From Natrinema mahii (GTDB lineage Archaea > Halobacteriota > Halobacteria > Halobacteriales > Natrialbaceae): 64,000 nucleotides of DNA. The DNA lies in the NCBI GenBank assembly GCA_000690595.2, contig JHUT02000008.1:114247-178246 (forward strand). The letters are read 5' to 3'. Under the pieces are notes generated by a model. It did no database searches. It worked only from the letters and a program-made list of their open reading frames with translations, and had not been told where the DNA came from. Made by a program: the position numbers and the translations under genes. Shown here in pieces: positions 51,068 through 60,209 of the stretch (within the stretch, counting starts at the first letter, position 1; each line of letters begins with the position of its first letter).

Positions 51068-52498
51068 ATGAGTTCCGATCAAGACCACCTACAAGAGACA
51101 GACACCGAGGCCCGGTTCGAGTTCAAGAAAGAGGAGAACGCCGCGGTCAAATCCGACAAGGGCCTGACCGAGGAGGTCATCCGAATGATCTCCGAGGACA
51201 AAGACGAGCCCGACTGGATGCTCGAGCGCCGCCTGCGTGCCCTCGAGCAGTACCAGAACATGCCGATGCCGAGCGACTGGCCCGGCATGCCCGACCTCTC
51301 CGAACTGGACGTCGAGGAGATCATTCCGTATATCCGCCCGGACGTCGACAAGCGCGAAGGCGTCGACGACTGGACGGAACTGCCCGACGAGATCAAAGAC
51401 ACCTTCGACAAGCTCGGCATTCCGGAAGCCGAGAAGAACGCCCTCTCGGGCGTCGGCGCGCAGTACGAGTCGGAGGTCGTCTACCAGAACATGCAAGAGC
51501 AGTGGGAGGAGAAGGGTGTCATCTTCTGTAACATGGACAAGGCCGTCCAGGAACACCCCGAACTCGTCAAAGAACACTTCATGACGACCTGCGTGCCGCC
51601 GAGCGACAACAAGTTCGCCGCCTTGCACGGAGCCGTCTGGTCCGGCGGGTCGTTCGTCTACGTCCCCGAGGGCGTCACCGTCGAGATGCCCGTTCAGGCC
51701 TACTTCCGGATGAACTCGGAAGGGATGGGCCAGTTCGAGCACACCCTCATCATCGCCGAGGAGGGCTCGGAGGTCCACTACATCGAGGGCTGTTCCGCGC
51801 CGAAGTACGGCACCCACAACCTCCACAGCGGGGGAGTGGAAGTCTTCGTCGGCGAGGACGCTCACGTCCAGTACTCGACGGTGCAGAACTGGTCGAAGAA
51901 CACGTTCAACCTCAACACCAAACGCGCCATCTGCGAGGCAAACGGCACGATGGAGTGGGTCTCGGGCAGCATGGGATCGAAAGCGACCATGCTCTACCCG
52001 TGTACGATCCTCAAGGGTCGCGGCTCGACGGACACCCACATCACCATCGCCTTCGCGGGCGAGGGTCAGGACATCGACACCGGCGCGAAGGTCTACCACA
52101 ACGCGCCCGACACGAGTTCGACCATCGAGTCCAAGTCGATCTCCAAGGACGGCGGCCGCACCAACTACCGCGGCCTCGTCCACATCGCCGACGGCGCCGA
52201 GAACTCGAGCACCGCCGTCGAGTGTGACGCCCTGATGTTCGACAACGAGTCGACTTCGGACACCATGCCCTACATGGAGATCGAGGAGTCGAAGGTCGAC
52301 GTCGCCCACGAGGCGACCGTCGGCAAGATCGGCGACGAGGACATCTTCTACCTCCAGTCCCGTGGACTGGACGACGACGACGCCAAGAAGATGATCGTCG
52401 CCGGCTTCATCGAGCCGATCACGGAGGAACTGCCGATCGAGTACGCGGTCGAACTCAACCGCCTCATCGAACTCGAGATGGAGGGGAGCCTCGGATAA
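51068..52498 (+). CDS. sufB: Fe-S cluster assembly protein SufB
   Basis: This 476-residue protein has an extended N terminus (KGLTEEVIRMISEDKDEPDW) and a beta-helix core including VYVPEGVTVEMPVQAYFRMN, AEEGSEVHYIEGCSAP and GRTNYRGLVHIADGAENSST. The conserved C-terminal pattern AVECDALMFDNESTSDTMPY ends in the family tail EYAVELNRLIELEMEG. It forms the scaffold where the nascent Fe-S cluster is built. Confidence 0.96.
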   Translation: MSSDQDHLQETDTEARFEFKKEENAAVKSDKGLTEEVIRMISEDKDEPDWMLERRLRALEQYQNMPMPSDWPGMPDLSELDVEEIIPYIRPDVDKREGVDDWTELPDEIKDTFDKLGIPEAEKNALSGVGAQYESEVVYQNMQEQWEEKGVIFCNMDKAVQEHPELVKEHFMTTCVPPSDNKFAALHGAVWSGGSFVYVPEGVTVEMPVQAYFRMNSEGMGQFEHTLIIAEEGSEVHYIEGCSAPKYGTHNLHSGGVEVFVGEDAHVQYSTVQNWSKNTFNLNTKRAICEANGTMEWVSGSMGSKATMLYPCTILKGRGSTDTHITIAFAGEGQDIDTGAKVYHNAPDTSSTIESKSISKDGGRTNYRGLVHIADGAENSSTAVECDALMFDNESTSDTMPYMEIEESKVDVAHEATVGKIGDEDIFYLQSRGLDDDDAKKMIVAGFIEPITEELPIEYAVELNRLIELEMEGSLG

Positions 52499-52499
52499 T

Positions 52500-53720
52500 A
52501 TGAGCGCAGGAACACAGGTACACGCCAATCTGACGGAAGAACAGGTACGCGAGATCAGCGAGGGACTCGACGAGCCCGACTGGCTCACGGAGATCCGTCT
52601 CGAGGCCCTCGCGGCCCTCGAAGACCTCGAGATGCCCGACGTCATCCGAACGCCGGGACGGGACTGGACGAACCTCCACGAGCTGGATTTCGAGTCCCTC
52701 GTCGATCCGCTGAACGCGGCCGAGGACAAGGACCAGGTCGGCCCCGAGGAGGCCGAGGTCCTGCCCTGGAGCGAGGCCGTCGCCGACCACGAGGACCTCC
52801 TGCAGGAGCACTTCGGCAGCATCGTCGATCCCCAAGAGAACTACCTGACCGCGCTCTCGACGGCGCTGTTCAGCACCGGAACCGTCATCTACGTCCCCGA
52901 GGGCGTCGACGCCGAGGACGTCACCGTCCGGACCGAACAGAACTCCCGCTCGCTGTTCAACTACACGCTCGTCGTCACCGAGGAATCGAGTTCGGTGACG
53001 ATCCTCGAGCGTCAGTCGACGGGCGAGGAGGCCGCAGAGCAGTACTACAGCGGCGTCGTCGAAGTCGCCGCCGGTGAGAACAGCTACGTGCAGTACGGCA
53101 GCCTCCAGAACCTCTCGGAGGATGCCTACAACTTCACCGTCAAGCGCGGCGTCGCCGACACCTACGCCACCATCGACTGGATCGAGGGCAACCTCGGGAC
53201 CCAATTGACGAAGACGGAGGTCTCGACGACGCTGAGCGGTGACAGCTCCGAGACCCAGATCGTCGGCGCCTTCTACGGCCACAACGACCAGCACTTCGAC
53301 CTCGACGCGAAGGTCTGGCACCGCGCCGAACACACGACCGCCGACCTCGTGACCCGCGGCGTCACCGACGACGTCGCCCGCTCGGTCTACGAGGGCGTCC
53401 AGGACGTCGGCGCGGACGCGTGGGACACCAGCTCCTACCAGCGCGAGAACACGCTGATGCTGTCCGACGAGAGCGAGGCCGACGCCTCCCCGAAGCTGAT
53501 CATCAACAACCACGACACCGAGGCCAGCCACTCGGCGACGGTCGGCCAGATCGACGCGGAGGACCTGTTCTACATGACCTCCCGCGGTGTCGACCCCCGA
53601 TCGGCCCGGAACATGCTCGTCGAGGGCTTCTTCGTCCCCGTCCTCGAGGAGATCGACGTCGACGAACTCCGCGAGGACCTCGAGGAACTGATCGGCACTC
53701 GTCTTCGCGAGCGAGAGTAG
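52500..53720 (+). CDS. sufD: Fe-S cluster assembly protein SufD
   Basis: This 406-residue SufB paralogue starts one base after the sufB stop. It has VIYVPEGVDAEDVTVRTEQN, the beta-helix core and C-terminal SDESEADASPKLIINNHDTE, SHSATVGQIDAEDLFYMTSR with the conserved GVDPRSARNMLVEGF motif. It partners SufB in the SufBC2D complex. Hairpins follow the stop. Confidence 0.95.
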   Translation: MSAGTQVHANLTEEQVREISEGLDEPDWLTEIRLEALAALEDLEMPDVIRTPGRDWTNLHELDFESLVDPLNAAEDKDQVGPEEAEVLPWSEAVADHEDLLQEHFGSIVDPQENYLTALSTALFSTGTVIYVPEGVDAEDVTVRTEQNSRSLFNYTLVVTEESSSVTILERQSTGEEAAEQYYSGVVEVAAGENSYVQYGSLQNLSEDAYNFTVKRGVADTYATIDWIEGNLGTQLTKTEVSTTLSGDSSETQIVGAFYGHNDQHFDLDAKVWHRAEHTTADLVTRGVTDDVARSVYEGVQDVGADAWDTSSYQRENTLMLSDESEADASPKLIINNHDTEASHSATVGQIDAEDLFYMTSRGVDPRSARNMLVEGFFVPVLEEIDVDELREDLEELIGTRLRERE

Positions 53721-53744
53721 CGAGGTTCTCGGTAGAGAACCTCG
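53721..53744 (+). terminator. Hairpin directly after sufD
   Basis: CGAGGTTCTC and GAGAACCTCG are perfect 10-bp arms around GGTA, starting at the first base after the sufD TAG. There is no T tract, so it may stabilise the 3' end rather than terminate. Confidence 0.55.
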
Positions 53745-53794
53745 AACGAACGGTGCGCCACGCGCTCCGTGAGTAAGCGAGCGAGTGAACGGCT

Positions 53795-53815
53795 CGTGGG
53801 ATCTCTGATCCCACG
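53795..53815. repeat. Second hairpin in the sufD downstream region
   Basis: CGTGGGATC and GATCCCACG are perfect 9-bp arms around TCT. Together with the previous hairpin it gives a structured spacer between the suf operon and the ferritin-like gene. Confidence 0.45.
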
Positions 53816-53927
53816 GTGGCTTCGCCAGCGGGACTGAACGCCCCGCCGCCGATCGACCGTCGCTTTTCCGCGGTTTCGACGCCCGCGCTCCGAGACGACT
53901 AAGTAACCACGGCTCCCTTGTCGTGAT

Positions 53928-54422
53928 ATGAGTCTGGGACAGCGTGTCTCGAGCGACCACCAGCTGACCCGATTGCTACAGATCGGGGTCGTGCTGGAGG
54001 AACTCGTCGAGTCACGCGCCGCCCACCACATCGAGTCGCTCCCGCCCGACGAGCGGGCGACGGTCGACGAGGAGGTGGAGGAGCTGCTCGCGGAGGCCGC
54101 CACGGAGTCGGCCGACCACCGCGAGCGGCTCGAGGCGCTGATCGACGATCTCGAGGCCGAGACGGTCGGATACGAGGAGATAAACGCCTTGGTCGACGCC
54201 CAGTACGGACCGCCGGAGGACACGGACGGCGTCCTCTACGACCAGCTCGCGAACGAGGAGACGGCCTACAAGTTCTACGACGACCTGATCGAGGCGATCG
54301 AGGCCTCCGAGTCCGAGTTCGCGGTCGACCGCGACCGGCTCCTCGAGACGCTGTACAGCATTCGCGAGGAGGAAAAAGAGGGGGTCGAGGAAGTGACCGC
54401 GATCATGGAGCGGCGAGCATGA
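53928..54422 (+). CDS. Ferritin-like domain protein
   Basis: This 164-residue all-helical protein has Glu-rich helices in the positions of a four-helix bundle (LLQIGVVLEELVESRAAHHI, YDQLANEETAYKFYDDLIEA, LLETLYSIREEEKEGVEEVT). The E-x-x-H-like and repeated acidic pairs suggest a di-iron site, though ligands are not fully assignable. Placed between sufCBD and a DtxR-family regulator, it probably handles iron storage or sensing. Its stop overlaps the next short ORF (ATGA). Confidence 0.72.
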   Translation: MSLGQRVSSDHQLTRLLQIGVVLEELVESRAAHHIESLPPDERATVDEEVEELLAEAATESADHRERLEALIDDLEAETVGYEEINALVDAQYGPPEDTDGVLYDQLANEETAYKFYDDLIEAIEASESEFAVDRDRLLETLYSIREEEKEGVEEVTAIMERRA

Positions 54423-54562
54423 TCGGGGCGATCGTCACCGCGACCGCGGCGGTCGGAGCCGCCGCGGAGACGGAGTCGTCGCCCGCGACGCGTATCGACG
54501 CCCGGCCGCAGTCGTGCCGGCGAGGAACCGACGTGTCACGCACCGACGGAGGGACGGCATGA
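54419..54562 (+). CDS. Short coupled ORF between ferritin-like and DtxR genes (47 aa)
   Basis: The ATG overlaps the ferritin-like stop (ATGA) and the TGA overlaps the DtxR gene's ATG at 54559. The Ala/Thr-rich N terminus could be a weak membrane segment and the rest is disordered. The GGAGGGA ribosome binding site for the regulator lies inside it. It may be a coupling element more than a functional peptide. Confidence 0.4.
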   Translation: MIGAIVTATAAVGAAAETESSPATRIDARPQSCRRGTDVSRTDGGTA

Positions 54563-54993
54563 ACACTGCAGATCAATACCTCAAGGCGATCTATCTGGCC
54601 CAGCGACTCGAGGACGGACCCGCATCGACCGGCACGCTCGCGGACCTGCTCGAGGTGAGCCCGGCCAGTGTCAACGAAATGATCGGCAAGCTCGAGGACC
54701 GCGAGCTGGTCGACCACGAGAAGTACAAGGGCGCGAGTCTGACCGACGAGGGGCTCGAACGCGCCCACGACGCCCTCCAGACCTACTGCATCATCGAGCG
54801 GTTCCTCGCGAACGTCCTCGAGGTCGAGGAGTTCAGGGACGAGGCCCGCGCCCTCGAGAGCGTCATCGACGACACCGTCGCCGAACGGCTCGATACGATC
54901 ATCGACCGGCCCGACCAGTGTCCCGACTGTTTCGACGCCGAGGCGGACTGCTGTGAGCTGCTCGAACTCGAGGCCGGCGGCCACGCCGACTGA
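54559..54993 (+). CDS. DtxR/MntR-family metal-dependent regulator (SirR-like)
   Basis: This 144-residue protein has the N-terminal HTH (ADQYLKAIYLAQRLEDGPAS, SPASVNEMIGKLEDRELVDH) and the dimerisation domain with metal-binding residues around CIIERFLANVLEVEEF and the Cys-rich tail CPDCFDAEADCCELLELEAG. A GGAGGGA ribosome binding site is at 54547-54553. Family members repress iron or manganese uptake; proximity to suf suggests iron control of this block. Confidence 0.85.
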   Translation: MNTADQYLKAIYLAQRLEDGPASTGTLADLLEVSPASVNEMIGKLEDRELVDHEKYKGASLTDEGLERAHDALQTYCIIERFLANVLEVEEFRDEARALESVIDDTVAERLDTIIDRPDQCPDCFDAEADCCELLELEAGGHAD

Positions 54994-54999
54994 CCCGGC

Positions 55000-56811
55000 T
55001 CAGTTTTCGTCGTTCGAACCCGGTGTGACCGGGTCCGCGGACGCTTCGTCGCCGAACCGGATGTATCGACGGCCGACGACCGCGGCGACGGCGAGCGCGA
55101 CGGCGACCGCGACGCCGGCACCGATGGGGAACGACCACGAGTCGCCAGCCCAGTCCGATTCGAAGACGGCCGCGTAATAGTCGGCGACCGCCTCGCCGTG
55201 AAGCGCCACCAACACCTCCCGGTTGTTCTCGAGCGAGTTCGGGTTCCAGTTCGCACTGCCGACGACCGCCGTTTCGCGGTCGATCACGATCCCCTTCGCG
55301 TGGAGTTTCTCGAACCGGTCGGTCTCCCCGACGAGACGCACCTCGAGGGGCAGGTTCTCGCGGTCGGCGATCCGTTCGAGGTCCGCCGCCAGCGCCTCGT
55401 TCTCCTCGGCGTTGTACTCCGCCGACCCGAGCAGGACCCGGACCTCGACCCCGCGGCGGGCGGCCGCGAGCGTGGACTCGAGCAGCGAGACGTCGTCGGC
55501 GATCGACGGCTGGAGGACGAGGATCTCCTCGTCGGCGTTCTCGAGCATCGCCGTCAGCCGACCCTCGGCGTTGTCCGGCGCGAGCAGGAGTTCGGCCGAC
55601 TCGACGGGGATCGTCGCCGGTTCGTGATTCGTGGGGTATTCGGGGGCGGGCGAGGAGTAGACCGGCCCGTCGTCGGTGAACGAGGCGTTTCGGCGATAGG
55701 CCGCGCCCGTCGTCGTGTCCCGACCCGCGAAATCCGCACGGAAGACGGTCGCGAGGTCGGCCGCGAGGGATTCGGACTCGAGGCGGATGCCCCAGCCACG
55801 GCTGCTCTCGCCGCCGACGCCGGCCGGTTTCCAGTTCTCGGTGGTGACCAGCAGGTGGTCGTCGGCGACGGCGTACTTGGGGTGGTGATACCGGTATCGC
55901 GAGTCTTCGCCACCGATGACGCGCACCTCGACGCCGCCGTCGGCCAGCGTCTCGAGGACACCCCCGGTCGCCGCGGGCGTTCCCCCGACCGGGCTAGCCT
56001 CGAGAAGGACCGCGACCTCGACGCCGCGATCGGCCGCGTCCACGAGGTCGGCAGCGATCGCCTCGGAGGTGACGGTGTAGCCGGCCAGCAGGAGTCGGTC
56101 GTCGGCGTTGCGGATCGTTTCCCGCGGGACCTCGGGACCGTCGGGGAGGACGAACGCCGTGGCGTCGTCGACGGCGGCCGTCGAGACGGGGAGACAGGTG
56201 GCGTCGCGGGGCCACCACCGGCCATCGCTCCCACGGGTCGCCTCGCCGTCGATCGATGTCGTTCGATACCATTTTTCGGCGGTCGGTGCCCGGTCGTAGG
56301 AGACCGAGTCGACGGTCGCCGTCGCGTTTCGGAGCCGGAGGTCGTCGCCGTCGGCCGCGAGCCGGAGCCGGCCCTCGAGTTCTCGGACGGGAACGTCGGT
56401 CAGCGTCGCCGTCACGTCGGGTGCCATCGAGAGGGCGATCCGTCCAGCGACGGTTTCGTTCGGGAGTCGGGCCGTCGTGTGGCCGTCGGTCAGCGACAGG
56501 TTCCCGAGTCGGGTGGCCGGCGGCGTCTCGAGGACGACGAACTCGCCGACGTTCTCGTCGGTGGTCGGATTCGGATAGAGGCCGGTGATCCGCGGTTCGT
56601 CAGGCGTGTCAGCACTGGTGAGGTTCGCTTCGCCCGCTCGAGGCGGGCAGGCGAGATCAGTCGCGTTCGTCGCTGCGGGGGCGAGCGCTCGCGTGGCTGA
56701 TTCGCCGTCGACCGCTGCTCCGTTCGTGACGGGAACGGCCGGGAGTATCGCGGCACCGACGACGAGGGGACAGACGAACGCGGTGACGAGGACGGCCCGT
56801 CGGGGATCCAT
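55000..56811 (-). CDS. Secreted, membrane-anchored phospholipase D-like protein
   Basis: This 603-residue protein has an N-terminal signal peptide (RRAVLVTAFVCPLVVGAAIL), a lamin-tail-like domain (residues 70-150), then two PLD half-sites: HHPKYAVADDHLLVTTENW and LHAKGIVIDRETAVVGSANW (H-x-K-x4-D plus the following S/E-N-W). A C-terminal membrane segment (GAGVAVAVALAVAAVVGRRY) anchors it. It is exposed outside the cell, probably a nuclease or lipase. Confidence 0.85.
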   Translation of the reverse strand: MDPRRAVLVTAFVCPLVVGAAILPAVPVTNGAAVDGESATRALAPAATNATDLACPPRAGEANLTSADTPDEPRITGLYPNPTTDENVGEFVVLETPPATRLGNLSLTDGHTTARLPNETVAGRIALSMAPDVTATLTDVPVRELEGRLRLAADGDDLRLRNATATVDSVSYDRAPTAEKWYRTTSIDGEATRGSDGRWWPRDATCLPVSTAAVDDATAFVLPDGPEVPRETIRNADDRLLLAGYTVTSEAIAADLVDAADRGVEVAVLLEASPVGGTPAATGGVLETLADGGVEVRVIGGEDSRYRYHHPKYAVADDHLLVTTENWKPAGVGGESSRGWGIRLESESLAADLATVFRADFAGRDTTTGAAYRRNASFTDDGPVYSSPAPEYPTNHEPATIPVESAELLLAPDNAEGRLTAMLENADEEILVLQPSIADDVSLLESTLAAARRGVEVRVLLGSAEYNAEENEALAADLERIADRENLPLEVRLVGETDRFEKLHAKGIVIDRETAVVGSANWNPNSLENNREVLVALHGEAVADYYAAVFESDWAGDSWSFPIGAGVAVAVALAVAAVVGRRYIRFGDEASADPVTPGSNDEN

Positions 56812-56989
56812 CGCTCCGTCTGGCCGGCCGTTCGTACTTAAAGTGTCGGGGCGACTCGAGCGGACCGGCTACCTACCGGGCGAGCAGCCGCACGAGATGA
56901 TGGAACCGACGGTTTCCGACGGACTGACCGGCGACGTGCGGTGGCGCGCGCTGGATCGCGGCGAACCGACAGGTGAGCCGCGATTCGAA

Positions 56990-57230
56990 ACTGCGCGAGG
57001 GATGAGCGAACAAACGGAGTGCGGCGCGAAGCGCCGCACGAGTACGTGAGCGAATCGGCTGGGGAGGGCGTGGCTACTCCCTGTTGCCACGATAGCAAGA
57101 CGAATATCGGTCAGTAACTATCTTCCTGAAACCGGAAGGTGCGTCCTGCTATCGTGGGAACTAGGGGCTCCACATCCTCCCCAGCCGATTCGCTCGGTCG
57201 CCTTGCTCCCTCGCTCATCCCTCGCGCAGT
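56990..57230. repeat. Large nested palindrome (about 240 bp)
   Basis: Three nested perfect stems are present: 56990-57009 with 57211-57230 (20 bp), 57048-57067 with 57176-57195 (20 bp), and 57087-57097 with 57147-57157 (11 bp). Inside are perfect small hairpins at 57019-57039 and 57122-57138. The whole can fold into one branched structure. Candidates are a palindrome-associated element, an IS-like remnant or a structured RNA; no open frame explains it. The rest of 56812-57337 holds no gene. Confidence 0.7.
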
Positions 57231-57337
57231 GTCATCGGCCGCCTTCGCTTTCGTTCAGTCGGCCGACAGCGCGCGCCACCGTAGCAGTGGCTGGTGGCCG
57301 GAACGAACGTGAAAAACCACCGCCGCACTCCTCGTCG

Positions 57338-58681
57338 TCAGGCCGCGGGCTCAAGGTCGGCGTTTTCCGCCTCGGCCTGGACGAGGTAGGCGCGGTCGTC
57401 GTCGTAGTCGGCGACGATCTCGAGGGCCTCCTGCGTGCCGATGCGGTTGAGCGCCCACGCGGCGCTGGCTCGGACGCGATCGGCCTCATCGTCTTCGAGG
57501 ACGTCCGCGAGCGGGTCGATGGAGCGGGTGTCGCCGATCAGGCCGAGCGCGCGGGCGGCCCAGCTACGGACGTCGGCCTCGTCGGCGACGAGTTGCTGGG
57601 CGATCGGTTCGACGGCGTCTTCGGCCCCGACCTCGCCGAGCGCGCGGAAGGCGGGCCGCTGGAGGTTCGGGTTGGAGTCGACGTAATCGACCAGCGTCTC
57701 GACGACCTCCTCGTCGGCGACGCCGATCTTCCCGAGGATGCGCATGGCGGCCTGATCGCGGCGGTTGGCCTTCTGGACCATTGCGTCGATGGCCGGCTCC
57801 GCGCGCGAGCCCATGCGCTCGAGCGACTCCATGCAGTGTTCTTCCATGAAATCGGAGTCGAAGGTCTCGAGGGCAAGCAAGATCTGGTCGACGTTGCCCT
57901 GCTTCTCGTGAACCTTGAGCGCGTGCCACTCCGGCGGGAAGTCCTTGACGTGATCGAGGACGTCGTAGTAGCCCTCGCGGCGCAGCTGTTCGCGGATCTC
58001 GAGGTCGGTCCACTCCGTCGCGTCGTCGACGTCGCCCTCGAGATCGTCGGTGGCCTCGAGCAGGCCGGCGATCGTCTCGGCGTCGTCGTCGGCGTCGAGG
58101 GCGGCGTCCGCGACGGCCGCCGCCGCGTCGTCGAGGGTCGCATCGAGCTGTTCGGAGACGTCGTCGCCCTCGTCGACGAGCGTGACCGAACTCCCGAGCA
58201 GGCCGTTCAGTTCGTCGAGGAAGCTATCGACGGCCTCGATCAGTTCGGCGTTGCCCTCCTCGGTCCAGCGGGTGCCCGTGATCGTTCCGCTGACGCCCTC
58301 GATCTCGCTGACGACGTCCTCGCCGTAGGGACCGCGCTGGTCCTCGAGGTCGGACTCGAGATCCGAGCAGTCGCTCTCGATCTCGTCGTACTGCTCCTGG
58401 AGTTGCTCCTCCGGGGCCGGCTCCTCGTCTTCCTCGTCCTCGTCGTCGGTCTCCGGTGGCTCCGGCACTTCGACGCTCTCGAGTTCCGCCCGGAACGACT
58501 CGAGGTCGGCCTCGACGACGTCTAAGTCGTCTTCGGTCTCGGCCGCCTCGAGGCTCGACTCGAGGGGCTCGAGGTCGGCGGCGAGCCCGTCGAGGCGCTC
58601 CCGGATCGCCTCGAGATCGGCGGACGACTGCTCGTCCGTCCCCTGTTCGGCCGCGTCGTCAGTTGCCTCGTCCTCGCTCAT
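57338..58681 (-). CDS. HEAT-repeat protein with acidic coiled-coil N terminus
   Basis: The first 250 residues of this 447-residue protein are highly acidic and helical (LDGLAADLEPLESSLEAAET, EEEQLQEQYDEIESDCSDLE-like), with a middle region WHALKVHEKQGNVDQILLAL. The C terminus has HEAT units (FRALGEVGAEDAVEPIAQQL, SWAARALGLIGDTRSIDPLA, ASAAWALNRIGTQEALEIVA). Such proteins are scaffolds for protein-protein contact; a phycocyanobilin-lyase label is often misapplied. Partner unknown. Confidence 0.8.
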   Translation of the reverse strand: MSEDEATDDAAEQGTDEQSSADLEAIRERLDGLAADLEPLESSLEAAETEDDLDVVEADLESFRAELESVEVPEPPETDDEDEEDEEPAPEEQLQEQYDEIESDCSDLESDLEDQRGPYGEDVVSEIEGVSGTITGTRWTEEGNAELIEAVDSFLDELNGLLGSSVTLVDEGDDVSEQLDATLDDAAAAVADAALDADDDAETIAGLLEATDDLEGDVDDATEWTDLEIREQLRREGYYDVLDHVKDFPPEWHALKVHEKQGNVDQILLALETFDSDFMEEHCMESLERMGSRAEPAIDAMVQKANRRDQAAMRILGKIGVADEEVVETLVDYVDSNPNLQRPAFRALGEVGAEDAVEPIAQQLVADEADVRSWAARALGLIGDTRSIDPLADVLEDDEADRVRASAAWALNRIGTQEALEIVADYDDDRAYLVQAEAENADLEPAA

Positions 58682-58747
58682 GGTTCCACCTCGGGACGAC
58701 GCCGACGCGTGACGGTGTACATATCCTACGGTCGTGTCAGGACGGCC

Positions 58748-59473
58748 CTAAGCGTTTCCATGCACGTCGACTTCGCCGGTGCGTTCGGCGTCGCCCCAGT
58801 AGAACCAGGGGCTGAGCGTCATGTAGGCTAACCCGAGCGTCAGGAGGGCGTAGGGGAAGGTCCGACCGGCGAGGTCGGGGACGAGGATCGCGAGCGCGTG
58901 GACGATCCCCATGATCCCGGCGTCGCGGGCGAGCAGGTCGGGGTACTGGATTCGGGAGACCATCAGGTAACAGAACGCGCCGGTGACGCCGAGGACGAGC
59001 CACGGCTGGGTCTCGCCGGCGAGGATCGCCGCCCCCAGCACGGTCGCGGCCAGCGTCGTCTGGACGCCCTCGGTGTAGGAGCCGGAGATGTCGTAGGCGG
59101 TGTACATCCCGAGCCGTGTGACGGCCATGGCGACGAACAGCGCACAGACGCCGGCCACAGCGAGCAGTTCCGGCGTGGCCGCGTCGAAGCCGACCGCGAG
59201 TCCCTCCGTGACGACGGTAAAGGAGAGGACCGCGGGAGCGACGGCGAAGGAGGCGACATCGGCGAGCGAGTCGAGGTACGGCCCGGCCTCGGTGCCGCCG
59301 TAGCGGCGCGCGAGGATGCCGTCGAGGCCGTCCGCGATCGCCGCCAGGAGGATCAGCCGGGCGGCCAGCTCGATATCGACGGCCGCGACGACGACGGCGA
59401 CGAATCCCAGGGCGGCGTTCGCGATCGTCACCGCGTCGGCGACGCCGAGCCGACCGACGAACCGGGGGAGCAT
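58748..59473 (-). CDS. CDP-alcohol phosphatidyltransferase (archaetidylserine synthase-like)
   Basis: The chosen ATG at 59471-59473 gives 241 residues beginning MLPRFVGRLGVADAVTIANA; an upstream ATG at 59518 is possible. The signature DGLDGILARRYGGTEAGPYL with DSLAD (D-G-x2-A-R-x8-G-x3-D-x3-D) is present, with about six to eight membrane segments. Haloarchaeal PssA homologues make polar lipid headgroups and support protein sorting (family knowledge). Confidence 0.82.
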   Translation of the reverse strand: MLPRFVGRLGVADAVTIANAALGFVAVVVAAVDIELAARLILLAAIADGLDGILARRYGGTEAGPYLDSLADVASFAVAPAVLSFTVVTEGLAVGFDAATPELLAVAGVCALFVAMAVTRLGMYTAYDISGSYTEGVQTTLAATVLGAAILAGETQPWLVLGVTGAFCYLMVSRIQYPDLLARDAGIMGIVHALAILVPDLAGRTFPYALLTLGLAYMTLSPWFYWGDAERTGEVDVHGNA

Positions 59474-59609
59474 ATCGCCGAGTCGGCGGGGCGTTCCCTT
59501 ACGTGTTTTCGTTTCCACGGGTCGTCCGCCCTCGAGTCGAGGACGGACTACTCCTACGGACCGGGAATCGAACCGGGGTGATTATACCCGAAGTGCCCTA
59601 AGCGCCCCT

Positions 59610-60047
59610 ATGAACCGGCGCGCCTATCTCGCTACCGTCGGCACTGCCACCGCTGCCGGACTGGCCGGCTGTTCGTCCGCGCTCAGCGTGTTCGACGACG
59701 ATTCCTGCACCGGCGAGGACTGTCACATCGGCATGACTCGGACCGAGTTCCGGCCCGAATCCTACGAGGTCTCCGTCGGCGAGACGGTCGTCTGGAAGAA
59801 CACGAGCGAGGCCTATCACACCGTGACCGCCATCGAATCGGGCATCCCCGACGACGCCGACTACTTCGCCACCGGCGGGTTCGAGGACCAGGCGACGGCC
59901 TACGAAGCCTGGCACGAGGATCAGGGCGGTCGTCTCTCGTCCCGCGAGACCTTCGAACACACCTTCGAGGTTCCCGGCACCTACGACTACGTCTGTATCC
60001 CACACGAGCGAGCGGAGATGCTGGGCGAAATCGTCGTCACCGAGTGA
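59610..60047 (+). CDS. Halocyanin-like cupredoxin lipoprotein
   Basis: From the ATG at 59610 the protein is 145 residues. A Tat signal (MNRRAYLATVGTATAAGLAG) with the lipobox cysteine at about 21 precedes a cupredoxin domain: SVGETVVWKNTSEAYHTVT (first His ligand) and YVCIPHERAEM (Cys, His, Met). A TTATAC TATA box (59582-59587) lies about 27 bases upstream, implying a leaderless transcript. It carries copper-based electron transfer at the cell surface. Confidence 0.9.
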   Translation: MNRRAYLATVGTATAAGLAGCSSALSVFDDDSCTGEDCHIGMTRTEFRPESYEVSVGETVVWKNTSEAYHTVTAIESGIPDDADYFATGGFEDQATAYEAWHEDQGGRLSSRETFEHTFEVPGTYDYVCIPHERAEMLGEIVVTE

Positions 60048-60209
60048 GCCGCGGACCGAAAACGGGGTCCCGCCTTGCCCGTGTGCCTACCTTTACCACG
60101 ACTCTCGAGTCTTATACTGCGAGAGAAGATGGCACCAAAGGGCTCGATAGGCTCAGCGTCGTGATATCCACGGAGTAACCAAGAGGGGGGTTTGATAATC
60201 GGTTATCCG

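Noticed and set aside
56990..57230. RNase P or SRP RNA
   Set aside because: I could not find the conserved core elements of either RNA; the structure is simple nested stems.
59553..59600. Possible tRNA on the minus strand (T-loop-like sequence)
   Set aside because: The T stem has a central mismatch and no acceptor or D arm can be formed; the same bases make a good promoter for the cupredoxin gene.
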